64,000 nt of DNA from Phymorhynchus buccinoides (taxonomy: Eukaryota; Mollusca; Gastropoda; Neogastropoda; Raphitomidae), in NCBI GenBank assembly GCA_017654935.2, contig CM065693.1:17606071-17670070 (forward strand). Reading direction: 5' to 3'. This document shows positions 36,336-49,091 of the stretch, in pieces (position 1 is the first letter of the stretch; every line of letters begins with the position of its first letter). The position numbers and the translations under genes were made by a program. The notes under the pieces were generated by a model that ran no database searches, was not told the DNA's origin, and worked only from the letters and a program-made list of their open reading frames with translations.

Positions 36336-38954
36336 ATCGCTTCAGAGTATAAAGAGGAAGCTCGAGCGGTAAACTATTATATATCAAAATATTTAAGACC
36401 CACCCAAGCCCTTATAATCAATCTAGGCGGTGGAGAGGCGGCGGGACTTGATCTTGGCAACGCCGCTCTCTCTTTGGTGGTTTTATATCAGGGGCGGAGT
36501 TGACTCGTCCGCTAAGACCACCCACCCTTGAGCGCCCGTCTCAGCTGGTTTTCAACGGGCAGCACGTACACGCCCAGCCCCATGCGGCTGCTGGGCCTCG
36601 ATCGCTCAACGCGCTCGTGGCACATGGAAATATACGGGTCGAGCACAGGCAAAGGTTGACATGTGCGGGTGGCGTGTACCCGTTGGCTAGAAAAAGGGGC
36701 GTACTCGCAAGCGGCAAGTGGAATCAAAAAATTGCGCTTGGAGACCTGGCGATGGCTTATTGTCGCTAGGCAAATAGCTATTTCTTGCGCACTACTATAT
36801 CGAGTGACTGGCTTTCCATGACCAAGTTCCTCATCTCTCATTTCTTGTATAAAGGAGGAGGATAACTGATGAGCTAAACACACTTGCAAGTGTGAGGTTG
36901 GATCCACGGCTATGTAAGGGACAAGGAATAATGACATAGGTGAGAGTTGCGAGTTGGTGCGATTAATGGAAAGTCAAATACCTCACATTAACTCAGACTG
37001 TGTGAAATGCGCCTGTATTTTTTTATAGTTTAAAAGCACGTAACCCGCGTCGGACGCGCAGTTTTATCACAAAGTAACTGTGCTTCGGCCCATCTTGATG
37101 CCTGATTGGGTCGAATAGTTTTCTGGTGTCGGAGAATACCGTAAACGCCGCGCCGCTCACAAAAGTCCGGCGCAATTACTAAAAACTGAGGTCCGCAAAC
37201 TTTTGCCTGTTGAACATAAAAACTTACATCTAAAGTACTTGAAAACGGAATGTGTTTTATTAAAAAATGGACGCCTCAGGGTTATCCCTTTCACGCTGGA
37301 GCGGCCGTTTACGCGCGCCAATTACGGTAATCAAATAATGATGGCTCAGGGAAGAAAGATGCCTATTATTCTAGCAGGTCGCTTAGAAAGCAAACCTAAG
37401 ACAGATTGTGGAAAACCTGCTTGATGTCAGGTAAAACCGGGCAAGAATCAGGCGGGAAAGAGTCAGTCACGCTTAGAGACAAGAAAGTGTGCTTATCGAG
37501 CAACGTAACCAAGAACACTTACTCCGGTTTTTAAGCTTTTGATGTTCAACTTTTATTAAACAAATCAAGACAAAAAGTGAAAGACGGCGGGCAATGGGCA
37601 GGAACAAACGGTGGAAAACGCGCGCAGCGCCGTTCGTTTATAAAGAAATCCGCCGAGCGCGAATTTTTTACTCATTTGCGGCGGGAAGATTTCCAGGGCG
37701 CCCGCACTTTTAAAAGGGATTTGAACGGGTATTTGGTTTTCCATGAGGGCCGCTAAGCGTCCGTTATAGGTTGAGTAGGAAGGGCATACATGTACTTTAG
37801 AGGGAGACAAGAGAAGGCGTGGAGTAGTAGGAGAGGAGGAGACACGACGTAAACATCTGTTTTTATAGACGTCCCTGCCGGCCTGGAACAGACAATATAA
37901 TTTTAAGGGCCAAAAATAGTAGATGGCACAAGATGGAGTGGCGCAATGCCAAGAGAGGGCACAGTGCAAACCATCCAGGAAAGACACCGAATTAAAAAAC
38001 AAGCCAATACAGATGTAGAGGATACAGGAGACGGAAAGGGAGGAATCAATGTATTTATAATAATATTAATCAGGACTGCAAAATTTAAAACATGTATGTG
38101 CCACAGTTGAGTGCGTAATTCGGAGATCAAAAATGTTTTCGAGACCTTTGCTTGCGAGTAACAATCCATATTAGGCTAGCACTCTCTACTCTAACTAAAT
38201 TTGAGTTTTCATTTTTGCTTGATACAAAAGATACGTAACCAATAAGACGGCTAGATAAAATCGTTTACCATTAATTGGAGAACGTAAGCAGAAGAGAAAG
38301 GAAAAGAAGAAAATACAACTGCCAAGTAAAAACTTTGTTTAACAAACCCTTTTCATCGCCACGTGGTTCGCCTCCTTGCTATCGCAATTGATTTATAACA
38401 CCCATGGCGACTAAAAAGGCGAGCAAATGGAGGTCTGTTAACCAATGACCTTATGTTGCTAAGTTTGGAAGGTAATGGACAGGCCCTCTAGTTCATGCGA
38501 CGTCACAGAGGGACTCCCCAGTAAGGACTATGCCAGACGAGAGTTTTTTCTCACTACGCCGGGTAAAATCGTTTATATTATCGTAAAATATTGGCCTGAG
38601 CGGACAAATGGCTAGGCATTGAAGAGGGTTTAAAAAAAAATACAATACAGAAGCTGAGTACACCCCATTGTTATGACTTGTCTACGCAAATAAATTGATT
38701 GGAATTGACGATACCCGTAAAAGCATAAGGTTGAGCCATCTTGCTTTCTATCCGTTGCGTGAGAGTGTTCTTAACTTGTATAACGCGTTAATAGCAGATT
38801 TACCCGTTTCATATATGCAGTCAGTCATGTTGACAAATGGACTGCCAGGATCAGCCAGAGAGCAGGAGTGCTATCTGGTTGGGCTGGGCACGATAATTGG
38901 TTTTTATGAAGGAGTACTGTCCATTGTCTAGGTTATGAGCCCACTCTTCTCGGC

Positions 38955-39069
38955 GACAAAGGGATTTGCACCACACAGCTGGCGTTGAGGGAAGGTCAAC
39001 CACCAAGGCCCGGGCCCTCCTTTGGCTGCCAGCACACCAGAAGCCGGTTTCAAGGACCCCTTGGTTCGG
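38955..39069 (+). CDS. Possible ABCA exon (start of transmembrane domain 2) in low-accuracy sequence
   Basis: Allowing indels, the plus strand reads approximately GTTQLALR...RALL..QHTRSRFQGPL before a consensus donor (CGG|GTGAGT at 39070). This resembles the basic stretch that opens TMD2 in ABCA proteins (QFxALLxKRFxxxRRSxKG). It lies in the right place and strand for the ABCA exons downstream. Weak on its own. Confidence 0.3.
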
Positions 39070-41164
39070 GTGAGTCTACTAAGAGACGAAAAACTAGTAC
39101 CATAGAATTTCCATTACTGTACGAAAAATCATCTATGTGCACAAGTCTCATAGTTTCCTGTTGGCTCTCTACCTACTGTAATGTCAACCGATGATGAAAA
39201 TCCGATTTTGAGTCACACAATGATCGACTGTTCTCGCACATTTTGGAAGTCATGAGTCATAGTCGGACACAAATGCATTTTGCTCACACAACGCACGCCT
39301 GCACGCACGCACACCACACACTTATTGCGCGAGCGACGGCCCCACCGCACACAGCGCGCTCCACACGGACACTCCACACAAGCACACATTCTTGTTTACA
39401 TGATGTCTCTCCATTCACAATATTACTACTATGTCCCAACTTGTAGCTTAGGGCTACAACACCGCAACTCCTCCCAAGGAAAACTTCATGGATGGTAAGC
39501 CCTGCGACTCACTCACCCGTCAACAACAATTAACATAAGTGAATAGTCAGTGTTTAGACAGTGATACACAGCACTTGAAAAACACCTCCACCCTTTCAGC
39601 CTCCCTCCATTCTTCCTGGTAGGCTCTCCTTTCGGTCACTGTTTTTGCCGATCATGGAACAAATTCCAGGTTTTTAACCGTCCTCCGGTCTGAAAAAAAA
39701 GACACCTTATGGGACATTGTACAGAATATAAAGATGATGGGGAATCGTCCCTGTAGTACTGGACAATACCGATTGTGGAGTAATTGCACACTAGATAAAG
39801 GCAAGGGCCATACTGTTGGTCATCAGTCTGGGGACAATTCCGTCTGCCCCACTGTGAATTGGTCAGCCCCAGATTGTATTCTGAAGTGGCGATCCGCATA
39901 CCACAAAGGGTGCAAGATGTAGCTGGATGAGGGTTGCTTACCCAGCAGCATTTGCCCTTACTTTTGGCATCTTTATTCCCCCAGCCAGGTTGTGGAATCA
40001 TGTATTCTCCTTTATTCAGTTGTCTATGGGAAGAATAGATTCCACCACTGCTTCAGGTCGTCTTGCTTTGGTCCTCCGACCAAACGCTCCATCGTCATTT
40101 GTGATCAGATTTCCCGTCTTGTAGGCATCTTGTAGCCTCCAGTGGGGGGGCACTGCGACCAGGGTCTTTTTCCTGAGGCAAGTCCTCCGTACAGGTATTA
40201 AATCCTTAGCGTAATGACCAGCCATCTTCTATTGGGCGCCTATTCGTCACTCCACCAACAGGAACCAAGTGGAAAACACACTCCTGCAGTGGTTTACCAG
40301 TACCATAGTGCCCTTACAGCTGTTGTCGTAAAAATAACATTATACTTCTACATGTTAATTATCACAAACCCTTGGCCAAAATTTAACATAACGCAATGTG
40401 TCAAGAATAGCTGTCAAAAACTGTGGATTCATAACCTGTGACGCTTACAAATCAAGGAAAATATAAAATAGGAATTTCAAGAGCACGTAACACTATGTTT
40501 TAGGACAATCCATTGTCTATAAGAGGCTACGGCCTAATTAGACGATTTAAACCAACCCAGAGGGACGACAACACAAATAAATACACATTGTAACAATGCA
40601 GTTAAGAGGGGCCTGTTACACTGCATACGAATTCGCTGTGCAATGCGATGGTATTGTGGCGATGTTGAAGGGTACCATGATTATTTACGTGACACTTCAG
40701 GTTTATGGGTCTATCCTTCGGAAGTATACAGCCCGCGAAACACGCGTACAATTATTATGTTTCACGCACACGGACATAGTACTTACACACAGTTGAAATC
40801 ACAAGTGCATCGTCACACTCGCATCGGCATTGACAGCGAATCGGTTATTACTATGTAGCTTAAGCCCTTTGGATGTAGGCTACATTCAGCCGCAATTAGT
40901 TTTTATGTCTTACTAATTTTTTAGAAGTTGAAACATAACGCTTTTATTAGGATTGAGCACAAACCTAACTGGATGCCCCACCTCCAAATAGCCTCTCTGT
41001 CCTCTCTCTCTCCCGTCTCTCTCCCTCTCACATACTCTCATCTCAGTTCTCAGCCTACTCGTCTCTCTCTCTCTCTTGACATTTCCTCCTGTGCTCTGTC
41101 TCTCTCCCTTCCTCCTATCTCTAATCTTTTCTCCGCTCTTCCTTCGTCTGTCTTTCGCTGACTC

Positions 41165-41468
41165 TCAAACGGTGTTGTGAGCGGGGTGTGAAGTCCCTTA
41201 GGAGTCGTGGTGCTGTGTAACTGTTGTGGGACCTTTATATCAACACCTCCTGCCTGCTTTTGTGCTTGGTGCTGAGTGTTACTGGGGCACATATGGCACT
41301 GAGGCCCTATGTAAAGGATAACCGCGCTCGGGGCCCTAGGTGTTTCCTGTTGCTGGCGTCATGCACGAGTACTGGCCATTCTGCCCTTTGGTCTACCTCG
41401 TACATTTGTCTTCCGCCACCCATGCCACGCGGGCCATGGCTCATCGGGCCATCGTCTACAGCATGGTA
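41165..41468 (+). CDS. ABCA transporter exon (transmembrane domain 2) in low-accuracy sequence
   Basis: The frame breaks several times, but read across single-base indels the plus strand gives, in order, SGVKSL, NLLWDLIN, a leucine-rich helix, AxxPYVKDNRLGA, FLLLA and WPFCPLVYLV. These line up with the ABCA-family TMD2 order SGV...LLWDxxx...VRDxRLGAxxLLLLLYGWAxLPLxYLxS. A pyrimidine-rich tract (40990-41160) precedes it. It belongs with the clean NBD2 exons at 48551-55706. Exact boundaries cannot be set. Confidence 0.55.
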
Positions 41469-43989
41469 CTAGGTTAGGCTACGCTATATGTGTAGTTTTA
41501 GTCTATATATATCTCATTTTTTTACACTGGTGTATTCGATGTAATAAGTCCACCGGATATAGAATACCCACTGTATTTTCTCATGTGTGTAGAATTGAAA
41601 AAGAATATTGAATCGACGCATTTTTAACATAAAGTATATAAGTAAGTACGGGAGAGGGGGCCAATGGAGACACTTTTCAAAGTCCAGTAACAACAAAAGC
41701 AAGAGGAGAGTTTGAACAGTTTGTACATGGACTTTTATATTTAATATGTTCCATGCATGTTGTCAAACAAAAAAACAGTTTCGACATGACATAGAAACAT
41801 GGAGTGTTTAAGTGGGGCACACGTTTTGTGAAAACTTAAGAATGCTTGGGCTCAATATGAATACACCGGTAGGCCATATACTGAAACATAGACTGGGTGT
41901 TTAAGATGAAACAACCATTATGTTTACCTGTTCCCACTGCTACATCTCACATGTTGAGTAAGAATATGTTAGCTTGGCCGTTAAGTTACTTAATACAAAA
42001 TCACTAACAATTGTTCATAGACATTCAAATTATTTAATCAAAGAAAAACCAAGAAATTAAGAGTTGTAACATGAAGATTAATATATTAAAATAGAATAGA
42101 AAACGTGTTATAAACTCACAATGATCTAAAAAAAATCCTTGTTCAATATACCCTAGTTTGGCAGTGTAATTTGAAACATCAAAAAAGTCTCTTCTGTTTG
42201 GAATTTGCGGTGTCTAAGTTGGTTTGATGCCTGGCCTACCACTGTTTCTATGTGATGTGTTTGTGTCAATGCCACACCACAGGTCAAAGAAGTTAAAATT
42301 GTGACAGAAGCCACATCCAGTGCCATGTGTACTGATGGGGATACCATAGTATTCATATTTGCTTTACAATGGTGCTGTCACTATAAACCCTTTTCACCAT
42401 TGCTCTTTAATCCACATCTACCCACATTTAGCATTACAAACAAATTATTTTTTCTTTCTTTTCAGGGTTTCGAACAAGTTTATTTCAACTGCAAACACAT
42501 GGGCCACATCTTTTTTTTGTTTGCAAGTCGTTGTCTGATTGTACCACGGGCATTTCTAAAATACAGACAGTTAGAATGAGTCATCACCCCTGATGAAACA
42601 AGTTTGAAACTCACCTCTTCCGCACAGCAACCTTCTTCAAGCGCTTATTTCTTAGAGGTCTCGTAATTAGGGAAAAAGATAGCTTTAAAGCCAATCAGGA
42701 AACAGATCATGTTATCTCCAGTGTGACAATCAGGGCATGTTTCATTTTGCACCTCCCGTTTCATATTTGCTCCCCTCTCCCCTAGTCCTCTTTGTTCGTT
42801 CCGTACTCTTGTAAGCTGGCAATGTTGGGACTCGAAATTATCATTCCGGAGTTTAAAACCGTGTTTCCAATTTTAGGTACTGTAGGTTAAATGAATCCCG
42901 ACGTCGCATTTTTATAAATAATTATTATTTAAAGTAAAGCATTTTGATCTGTTCCAAAGATAAATTTCGCGAGGAACTGCTCTTATATTCATCTACAATG
43001 GCAAATAATAATGTGTTGTGTTGTTTTAGTCGCGATGACTAGTGTGCCCTTATGGTCTTGGAATATGCAATTGTTTCGCCCCCTTAGCTTGGCTTGTCTC
43101 TGATCATGGAGTGGCATTGAATGCCTGGTGTCTGTTTGTGGCAGTATGTTCAACCACAGTTCAGCAGTGACCATCAGTGGGCGATGGGTTCTGAAGACTG
43201 AGGAACTTTAGCGAGGACGTTAACCTTTTGGTTGTCCTCTAAGTCTGTCCCAAATTGACGGGCATGGCCAAGGGGGTCATGGGTGCATGTATGTGAACGA
43301 CGCCAAACACCTCCTCCTCTGCGCCACAAAGATTGCACCTACACGTGCACACCCTGCTCACTTCGTGCAAACACACCCGCCATTGCTGCCGTGCATGTGC
43401 ATATGAGTTGGCTACGGCGTATTTGTACGTGCACCTCGCCCACTTGGTGGCTCTGTCATGTCTGAATTCTGTCACTTGCTTCAGTCTGTTCCGTCTTTGT
43501 TCAGCAGTGTTTTTCAAAACCCTTGTACTGATCATAAACTAGGGTTTGTGTTTTTTGTCTTATTTTTTGCGTCCCGACGGTCAGGTTAAAAACCCCAACA
43601 ACAACCAGCTCTGTTGCGTGAGAAGGAGTAAGTAGTCTGTTGGTACTGTTTGTGTTGTTAGGTTGATCTGGCAAGGGGATGTCAAGCCCCATGGAAGTTC
43701 TTGCAACTAGCAACTTCCGTATGAATAAGTCTATCACTCTTTGACTCTATGCTATTTCCTACTTCTTTACCATCATCTACTATTTTTTCGAGCTTTCTAG
43801 CCTTTATTTAACACAAAAAACAAAGAAAAACTTTCCAAATAATGTTCTCCTTTGAGCTCCTCCGAAATCGTTTGCTCTGTCGGCTATAGATTGCATTGGG
43901 CCGGGGAGGGGACCAGTGAAAAGCTGAAAAGTGGACAACACACGTACCTTATCCATTAGTCCATCAGCTTGGAAATGAAGAAGGAAGTA

Positions 43990-44247
43990 GGCCGTACATG
44001 TAAAGCTCCAACGATAATATAAATGCGCAGTTTCAAGGGCTGGGGTGTACCGCGAAGCTGGGCTGTCTGCCTTGCACTCCTCGGACAGATACCTGTCGTG
44101 GGTCAGAGGGACGGCCATTGGCAAGAACAAGAACATGTTAGGCCCTGCTCGCTGCAAGGCCATGTCTTCTTCACGGCCACGCTCCTCGTGGACTTCGGCC
44201 TCTTCGCTGGCTCACCGCTGTTTCGCCCTGCCTTTTAGGGCCAGAGG
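43990..44247 (+). CDS. ABCA transporter exon (end of transmembrane domain 2) in low-accuracy sequence
   Basis: Read with indels allowed: RYLSW, IGKNML, QGHVFFTATLLVDFGLF. This matches the ABCA pattern GxGRNxxxMxxEGxVFFxxxxLIxYxxF that closes TMD2, just before the linker to NBD2. The next clean exon (48551) starts in that linker. The boundary is obscured by errors. Confidence 0.55.
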
Positions 44248-44371
44248 TACACTACTAGTATTGGTATATCCTTTTGTCTTGTTTTCAACACGTTTTTCCC
44301 TCGTGAGCCTACGCTCATTAACACAATACAGCTTCCAGCTTTCATATTTGGTACTTTTATTCACAAGAAAC

Positions 44372-44660
44372 TTCTCTGGAAAATCGATGCTCCCACCTGG
44401 AGAGCGCGTCCACAGCCAGAGGCGCGCCACCCATTCAAACATTATTTTCATTTGCATGCGATTTGTGTGTGACTGATGAGGAAGGAGAAAAGAGGGGGGG
44501 GGTGGGGGGGGGGGGAAGGGGGGGGGGGGGGTTGTTTGACCTTTGGACCAATTGGACAACTTTCATTGCCACTTAGCTTAACGTGTGCTAAGTGCATGGG
44601 CAACCGGACCTCGGGTTTATCGTCTCTTCCGAAAGACTCCGCGTTCAGACCATAAGCCCT
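44372..44660 (+). repeat. Dispersed repeat with GCTCCCACCTGGAGA, copy 1
   Basis: Shares GCTCCCACCTGGAGA, CACAGCCAGAGGCGCGCCAC, a G-homopolymer, GTGCTAAGTGCATGGGCA and TTTATCGTCTC-CCGAAAGACT with 49109-49305. The G-rich tract is 44496-44532. Confidence 0.7.
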
Positions 44661-44792
44661 AGTGCAGAATGAGAGGAAAAAATACCAGGTTCGACCCTTC
44701 GGGGTTCATTGTATGCGAGGCAAACGCGTTGCCTCTGTGCCTGCGCTCTACACACCTTGGCATGATCAGAGAAATAATGACTACAAATAAAC

Positions 44793-46375
44793 TAGAGGCA
44801 AATCCTTCAAGGCTCACGTATGATTTTTATTATTATAGCAGGCATGGGAATTCCCATGACTATTCCCATGCCTGTATAGAAAGAATAAAGTTACGTAGAC
44901 ACTTGTGCATCTCAAAACAGAATTAATTTTTATTTTTACTATGTAAATTAAAATTATTTCTATGCATTAAATTACCCCTACCCCTTTCTTTAAAATTTAA
45001 TTATATGTATGTTTATATATGCGCATGTAACATAGTGGAGCCCTATTTTTATTTTTGGCAAACAAGTAAAATTGAAAAGCATATTGACCAAGCTTTCAGA
45101 AAAACATAGTGACCAATCCCCCCCCCGCCGGGGTAAGGGGGGTTCTACGGACACCTGTAGTAGGCCTACAGCTCTTTGCCTGTAGGTCTAAGCCTCTTAC
45201 TATTAGAAAATTAATAATTGAAGTTGCGTTAATTCGTAAGGCCATACTCCTGATCTGTTACTGTTTTAAACTGATTGTTCATGCGATTAAAACTTGTTCC
45301 ACATCATCATTACATTTCTGTAAGATATTTTATATTAGTCCTAATATTTTATTTTCGTTTCGTTAATTTCCCCCCCCCCCCCCCTCTGCCCACAAAGCAA
45401 AGGTCAAGGGTCACAGCCAGCAAGCTCATCCATGTTTATCTTCCCCTGTACAGTCTTTGCACATGGTGATCAATCGTCTAGGCCTAACAAAGGATTCGTA
45501 CGTCGAAGGCAGTGAAATCGACGAACCCTGGATTTTCCGTATATTTTTTTTCAAGACTGAAATGAATGTGGGCTAAATGTTAAGTACGTCGTCTTGATTA
45601 TGAGGTAAGGCGTGATCTCTTATTCTCTAGGCCTAGGCCTTGTTGCCGGAAGTGCGGTAGGCTAAGTATTGCATGCGCAGAGATGATGTGCGAATGAACA
45701 CGAACAACCGTTGTCAAACTCAAAGGCTCAAACTCAAAGGCGCAAATAAAACGAAACAACCGGGCCGTCAACGCACACACTCGGTACATCCATTTGTTAC
45801 AGAAAATATAAGTTAACGACGTTAAAATGTACCTATTTGTACACACCTGAAGTCTTGTGTTTCTTTTTAAAGAGCGTTTTTGTATATCTAATGGAGAGTC
45901 TTCTTTCCAGTATCTCCTACTCGGTACAACACAACAGTAATCTCTGCAACAAATGATTTTCTTTATTTTGTTCCTTATCAATGTATCTGACTGCTTTGAT
46001 CGTCATGACTTGAAGGCTCACGTCAAAATCAAGTATCCTGCTAACTTTAACCCTCTAACATCTTATGTTTTTTTGAGAAAACGACAACGTTAAAGTTTCA
46101 GTGGAGAGTGAGAGTCTTCTTTAGTTTGAAGAGTGTGACTGAGTCAAGGTAAAAGGTTGCACAACAGTAATCTCTGCAAAAAAATGATTATCTTTATTTT
46201 GTTCTTTATCAATGTATCTGACTGCTTTGATCGTCATGACTTGAAGGCTCACGTCAAAAATCAAGTATCCTGCTAACTTTAACCCTCTAACATGTTATAT
46301 TTTTAGAGAAAATGACAACGTTAAAGTTTGAGTTAAGGTTAAAGGTCGGGGGCCACGGACGCAACACATACACAC

Positions 46376-46439
<64 letters not shown>

Positions 46440-46496
46440 CCAGAACATGTACGATACTATAGACTCAACTTTGTTTTTAAAAACGACGTGAGCCAA
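44793..46496 (+). repeat. ~1.7-kb dispersed repeat, copy 2
   Basis: Same landmarks as 11170-12676: palindrome at about 44841, C-homopolymer at 45370, AGGCCTAGGCC at 45629, two tandem units beginning at about 45935 and 46166, an AC microsatellite at 46363-46438, and the same terminal GACGTGAGCCA. About 150 bp near 45125-45285 are extra relative to copy 1. Lies upstream of the 27-bp minisatellite in an ABCA intron. Confidence 0.7.
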
Positions 46497-46621
46497 TAAA
46501 AGATATGCAGAGACAGAATGAGCGTGTTGGTAGGAAAGGTCTCTGGATCCCGGCAGCACCTTCGGGTCTCTCTTCGCCACTCTCTCGTTGACTCTTTCTC
46601 TCTTTTTCATTCTGTCTATGC

Positions 46622-48303
46622 TTATCTTTTACCTCTGTCTTTGTGTCTGTCAGGCTGGCCGTTGTCTTTGTGTCTGTCAGGCTGGCCGTTGTCTTTGTGT
46701 CTGTCAGGCTGGCCGTTGTCTTTGTGTCTGTCAGGCTGGCCGTTGTCTTTGTGTCTGTCAGGCTGGCCGTTGTCTTTGTGTCTGTCAGGCTGGCCGTTGT
46801 CTTTGTGTCTGTCAGGCTGGCCGTTGTCTTTGTGTCTGTCAGGCTGGCCGTTGTCTTTGTGTCTGTCAGGCTGGCCGTTGTCTTTGTGTCTGTCCAGGCT
46901 GGCCGTTGTCTTTGTGTCTGTCTGGCTGGCCGTTGTCTTTGTGTCTGTCAGGCTGGCCGTTGTCTTTGTGTCTGTCAGGCTGGCGTTGTCTTTGTGTCTG
47001 TCAGGCTGTCCGTTGTCTTTGTGTCTGTCAGGCTGGCCGTTGTACTTTGTGTCTGTCAGGCTGGCCGTTGTCTTTGTGTCTGTCAGGCTGGCCGTTGTCT
47101 GTGTGTCTGTCAGGCTGACCGTTGTCTTTGTGTCTGTCAGGCTGACCGTTGTCTTTGTGTCTGTCAGGCTGGCCGTTGTCTTTGTGTCTGTCAGGCTGGC
47201 CATTGTCTCTATGTCTGTCAGGCTGGCCGTTGTCTTTGTGTCTGTCAGGCTGACCGTTGTCTTTGTGTCTGTCAGGCTGGCCGTTGTCTTTGTGTCTGTC
47301 AGGCTGACCGTTGTCTTTGTGTCTGTCAGGCTGACCGTTGTCTTTGTGTCTGTCAGGCTGGCCGTTGTCTTTGTGTCTGTCAGGCTGACCGTTGTCTTTG
47401 TGTCTGTCAGGCTGGCCGTTGTCTGTGTGTCTGTCAGGCTGGCCGTTGTCTTTGTGTCTGTCAGGCTGACCGTTGTCTTTGTGTCTGTCAGGCTGGCCGT
47501 TGTCTTTGTGTCTGTCAGGCTGGCCGTTGTCTTTGTGTCTGTCAGGCTGGCCGTTGTCTTTGTGTCTGTCAGGCTGGCCGTTGTCTTTGTGTCTGTCAGG
47601 CTGACCGTTGTCTTTGTGTCTGTCAGGCTGGCCGTTGTCTTTGTGTCTTCAGGCTGGCCGTTGTCTTTGTGTCTGTCAGGCTGGCCGTTGTCTTTGTGTC
47701 TGTCAGGCTGGCCGTTGTCTTTGTGTCTGTCAGGCTGACCGTTGTCTTTGTGTCTGTCAGGCTGGCCGTTGTCTTTGTGTCTGTCAGGCTGTCCGTTGTC
47801 TTTGTGTCTGTCAGGCTGACCGTTGTCTTTGTGTCTGTCAGGCTGGCCGTTGTCTTTGTGTCTGTCAGGCTGGCCGTTGTCTTTGTGTCTGTCAGGCTGG
47901 CCGTTGTCTTTGTGTCTGTCAGGCTGGCCGTTGTCTTTGTGTCTGTCAGGCTGGCCGTTGTTTGTGTGTCTGTCAGGCTGGTCGTTGTCTTTGTGTCTGT
48001 CAGGCTGTTCGTTGTCTGTGAGTCTGTCTGACTGGCCGTTGTCTTTGTGTCTGTCAGGCTGGCCGTTGTCTTTGTGTCTGTCAGGCTGGCCGTTGTCTTT
48101 GTGTCTGTCAGGCTGGCCGTTGTCTTTGTGTCTGTCAGGCTGGCCGTTGTCTTTGTGTCTGTCTGGCTGTTCGTTGTCTGTGAGTCTGTCTGACTGGCCG
48201 TTGTCTTTGTGTGTCAGGCTGGCCGTTGTCTTTGTGTCTGTCTGGCTGGCCGTTGGCTTTGTGTGTCTATCAGGCTGTTCGTTGTCTGTGAGTCTGTCTG
48301 GCT
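46622..48303 (+). repeat. 27-bp minisatellite, about 62 units
   Basis: Unit GGCTGGCCGTTGTCTTTGTG + TCTGTCA. Variants (GGCTGACC, GGCTGTCC, GACTGGCC, TCTGTG) recur along the array, and a few units have 1-bp indels. Because the unit is 9 codons long and lacks stops in several frames, it is open on both strands: the minus strand reads repeats of TDTKTTASL or DRHKDNGQP. There is no start context, domain or splice evidence that any frame is used. It lies in an ABCA intron 0.25 kb before the Walker A exon. Confidence 0.92.
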
Positions 48304-48550
48304 GCATATGTTCGTGCACGCATGCGTGTGTACGTGCTTATGGGTATATATATATGTGTGTGTATGTGTGCGTGCGCGCGCGCGCGCGCGTGTGTGTGAT
48401 TATGATGGCGATACATTGCCCCATATTGCTCTCTCCTTTTGAGGAACACACAAATTGTAAACAAAATTTTTAACTACGTTTTGTGTTTTTCTTTATATCA
48501 AACCATAAACGCATTTACAACTCATTAATTGTCTGCTTTTTTTTAATCAG

Positions 48551-48848
48551 AAGAGGCGATGTGACGTCAGAAGACGATGACGTAGCTGCAGAGAAAGCTC
48601 GTGTGAATGAGTCACTGTCTTCGTCACAACGTGACCCTCTGCTGCTGGCCAACCTCTACAAACAGTACGGCAATTTCGTGGCCGTCGACCGCATTTGTAT
48701 CGGAGTCCCCGAAAAGGAATGTTTCGGCTTGCTGGGGCAGAATGGTGCGGGCAAAACCACCACCTTCAAAATGCTGACCGGTGACGTGCACGTCACCCAC
48801 GGCAACGCTTACCTCATGGGCTACGACGTCAACCACCATTTGAAAAAG
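48551..48848 (+). CDS. ABCA1/ABCA3-like transporter exon: linker and NBD2 Walker A
   Basis: Part of an ABC subfamily A full transporter, which moves lipids across or between membranes using ATP. The exon runs from a TTTTAATCAG acceptor to an AAAAAG|GTAAGA donor (entry phase: one base completes a codon; exit phase 0). It encodes an acidic linker (RGDVTSEDDDVAAEK), then YKQYGNFVAVDRICIGVPEKE, CFGLLG and the Walker A GQNGAGKTTTFKMLTGD, then a GNAYLMGYDV strand. FKMLTGD after Walker A is typical of the second NBD of ABCA proteins. Which vertebrate ABCA is closest cannot be settled by eye. Confidence 0.9.
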
Positions 48849-49091
48849 GTAAGAGTTGAACATTCGACGCGTTGAGGATAGTATTCCATGGGATTACGTA
48901 AAGATAGTAAACATGAAAGCAAAACACTACATAGACTTATGTATTGTATTTAGAGTTAGAGATGCCTAATTGTTAATTGTTAGCCAGCGTTTTCAAGGAT
49001 TTTTAAAATTTTGCAGCGGTTTCAATCAATCGTTTATTTTACTTTTATATTTATTATTTATTTATTAGGTACTTTATAGTCACAGAGGCAT

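Larger units (their letters stand above)
26563..44600. other. Low-accuracy sequence block after the gap
   Basis: Homopolymers, microsatellites and known repeats are peppered with small insertions and deletions here. The repeat at 29505-29800 has a clean copy at 54455-54720, the U2-like SINE at 36180-36335 is corrupted relative to 9691-9828, and ABCA exons near 41.2 and 44.1 kb read correctly only when single-base indels are allowed. The 3' boundary near 44.6 kb is approximate. ORF-based gene finding is unreliable inside. Confidence 0.6.

Noticed and set aside
36500..36937. GC-rich frames on both strands
   Set aside because: Composition is exon-like, but neither strand shows a known motif and indels are likely here.
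42291..42400. Possible exon (VKEVKIVTEATSSAMCTDGD) after a CACCACAG acceptor
   Set aside because: Short, faintly RCC1-like, no donor or partner exon, and within the low-accuracy block.
44685..44700. tRNA B-box-like GGTTCGACCC
   Set aside because: No A box or cloverleaf around it; at most part of an old SINE.
46622..48303. CRISPR-like regular array
   Set aside because: Units are contiguous with no spacers, and the context is an animal intron; it is a minisatellite.
46518..48473. Long open frames on both strands over the 27-bp array
   Set aside because: They exist only because the unit is a multiple of three without stops. Low-complexity, mutually overlapping, no domain or splice context.
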